NCBI GenBank assembly: GCA_029706075.1
Contig: JAINUG010000014.1
Coordinates: 4,556,501 to 4,620,500, forward strand
Direction: 5' to 3'
Length of the DNA stretch: 64,000 nt
From: Aldrovandia affinis
Lineage: Eukaryota > Chordata > Actinopteri > Notacanthiformes > Halosauridae
Position 1 is the first letter of the stretch, and every line of letters begins with the position of its first letter. Shown here one piece after another: positions 24,340 to 64,000 of the stretch. Made by a program: the position numbers and the translations under genes. The notes beneath the pieces were generated by a model that worked only from the letters and a program-made list of their open reading frames with translations, searched no databases and had not been told where the DNA came from.

Positions 24340-25823
24340 TCATCACTTTTGTTTTATTTATTTATTTAAATAAACAATTTCACATCAGTAAAATTAAATA
24401 CAATTAGTTCCAGCATTTATCACACAAATCAACAGCAATCATTCGCTCCCACAGGATTGACGGACTAAGAAATCCAGCAGATTAAAAAAAAGTTTTTTTA
24501 ACGATCTTTGACAGACAGGAGAGAGAAATGTGAATGGTGATGCGATGCTCTCGTCCTTTCCTTCGCCCAATGACTATCAATGGCTACGTTCCTTTTTCAG
24601 ATGGTTAGACAGGATTGCCGGAGTGGAAATGTCCCTCAAATTTTGGGGGGATTTGGAAAAATCCCTGTGGCAAGTTTGAAATATTTCATATTTATGGGAG
24701 TTATGTGGTAGTGCAGGATTTCAGAAGATAACCACAAACGTTTTTTTCAAAACCAGAGGCGTTTGTTGGCATCACGGGTGCTTCTCTTTGATATCGGTTC
24801 TTACCCATTGATTGTCAATGGCCTTGAGGTTAGCATTCCCCGCTGAAAGGCCTGACTTCCTAAATTCTACTTTCCAAGAAAAGTGAGTGTCACATGTCGA
24901 AACGGCGCATGAATTGTGGTTGGTCTAGGCTACTTGAAACAATGACGTATTGTTATCTGCTATTGGATGACATCTATTTTAAGATGGATAACAGGCTTAT
25001 GTTCCTGTTATCTACCAATGGCCCTTCAATGGCCGTTCAACAGGTGACTGGAAAAGGCAACGTTGTTTTGTTCACACAGAGAAAATAGACGGGGGAATCA
25101 CGAACTAGCGCACCGCAAAACTCGTTCCTTCGCAGACATTTCTCCACAGAATATTTTTAACTGTTTATGCTCTCTGTGCATGCAAATAGTTGTCTGTTCT
25201 CTGATTTATGCAATGAGGCTGAGGGAGAAACTGCATGTGTAAATATATTTCTGTGTCCAGTGATGTTATGTAGCCTAAAGGTAGTTTGATGAACAATGAA
25301 ACTAGTTTCACAGGTAAACCAGATTAAATCGTCAGTCTGTGACACGAATACTTGTCAGTCATTATGCAACTTGGTCTCATCATTTTATAACCATATTCTA
25401 CCATTTTGAAATACTTTGACGGGAGATATTCCAATAATAAATTGTTGAGTAATGTTGGGGACAAGTGTTTTTTCAATTTGTTGCGGGGGCTTTTAATAAA
25501 CTGAATTGAGCATCGTATAACCCCATTAAATCAGTCTAGAGCTCTAATTGAACCCCACTCCATTGTTTTACATCATTATTAAACCGGTTCCACTGTTCTG
25601 CAACCCTATTCCAACTCTTCTGCAACATTCTGAAGGCCTCGTCAGGGCGTTTCGTATAAGCTTTACCAGAGGGAGAGCGAGAGACAATCAGCAAAGAGAA
25701 GGCACATTTTTCCCATTCAGAAGAAACTGCTTTCCCTACGAGAACAAGTAGCCTTCAATATCAAAACAAATAGCTTTCCCTACCACATGAAATAGCTTTC
25801 CCTACCGGAATGAGCAACTCTCC
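24340..25823 (-). other. PCSK5: Probable PCSK5 3' UTR
   Basis: The PCSK5 stop is at 25824-25826, so the downstream strand runs left. AATAAA hexamers on the minus strand occur in the AT-rich run at ~24350-24375, which would give a 3' UTR of about 1.45 kb. Near the stop, the phrase TAGCTTTCCCTACC repeats imperfectly at 25760-25835. The end point is inferred. Confidence 0.4.
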
Positions 25824-63848
<38,025 letters not shown>

Positions 63849-63949
63849 CTGGAGAGAGAGAAGCACGCACACACACACACACTGGTGATGCCACAAACAC
63901 TGGCCAAGCCATACACTCACACGCTAGCACACACACACGCTAGCTCACA

Positions 63950-63951
63950 CT

Positions 63952-63987
<36 letters not shown>
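63950..63987. repeat. (CA)n microsatellite at window edge
   Basis: A CA run close to the right edge, upstream of window exon 1. Confidence 0.9.
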
Positions 63988-63988
<1 letters not shown>

Positions 63989-64000
63989 GACACACTGGAC

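Overview
This window is nuclear DNA of a ray-finned fish, almost certainly a teleost. Spliced vertebrate genes with canonical introns sit among long CA/GT microsatellites, Tc1-like, hAT, L2-type and Tx1-type elements, a V-SINE-like element and other tRNA-derived SINEs. One SINE tail resembles those common in eels, but that is too weak to name a genus. There are no bacterial genes, CRISPR arrays or stand-alone RNA genes that I can support.

Layout. 1-19.6 kb is gene-poor and transposon-rich: a decayed Tc1 copy (~1.3-2.0 kb), LINE and Ty3/gypsy scraps (4.4-5.3 kb), a 2.4-kb hAT derivative with a perfect 8-bp target-site duplication and a surviving BED-finger exon (7.05-9.45 kb), a multiply broken Tx1-like LINE (~11.9-16.3 kb) and a 5'-truncated L2-type LINE (16.9-18.5 kb). 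19.69-21.77 kb is the riboflavin kinase gene RFK on the + strand in four exons; exon 2 lacks one base relative to the reading frame. From 25.8 kb to the right edge the - strand carries the 3' part of PCSK5: 23 exons encode the tandem furin-type Cys-rich repeats, the transmembrane segment and the acidic cytosolic tail of the long membrane-bound (PC5B) form. The protease domain lies outside the window to the right. RFK and PCSK5 converge tail to tail, the same neighbourhood as on human chromosome 9.

All 22 exon joins of PCSK5 are phase-compatible, which gives strong support to the model. One in-frame TAG lies in the second exon of the window, and that same exon ends in a GC donor. The introns are full of mobile DNA: a near-complete Tc1-like element with DD37E spacing, a hAT MITE with perfect inverted repeats and 8-bp duplication, two related SINEs, a V-SINE-like element, and a SINE split by a later LINE insertion.

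The most unusual feature is a set of minisatellites that start at splice junctions of PCSK5. A 65-bp x4 array copies an exon end plus its 5' splice site (63531-63790). A 32-bp x11 array copies a 3' splice site plus the first exon bases (34111-34475). Further arrays abut the donors of three other exons. The gene therefore carries strings of duplicate splice sites of which only the one nearest the exon appears to keep the frame.

The two genes have no evident functional partnership: RFK makes FMN in the cytosol, and PCSK5 cleaves secreted precursors in the secretory pathway. Their adjacency is conserved synteny.
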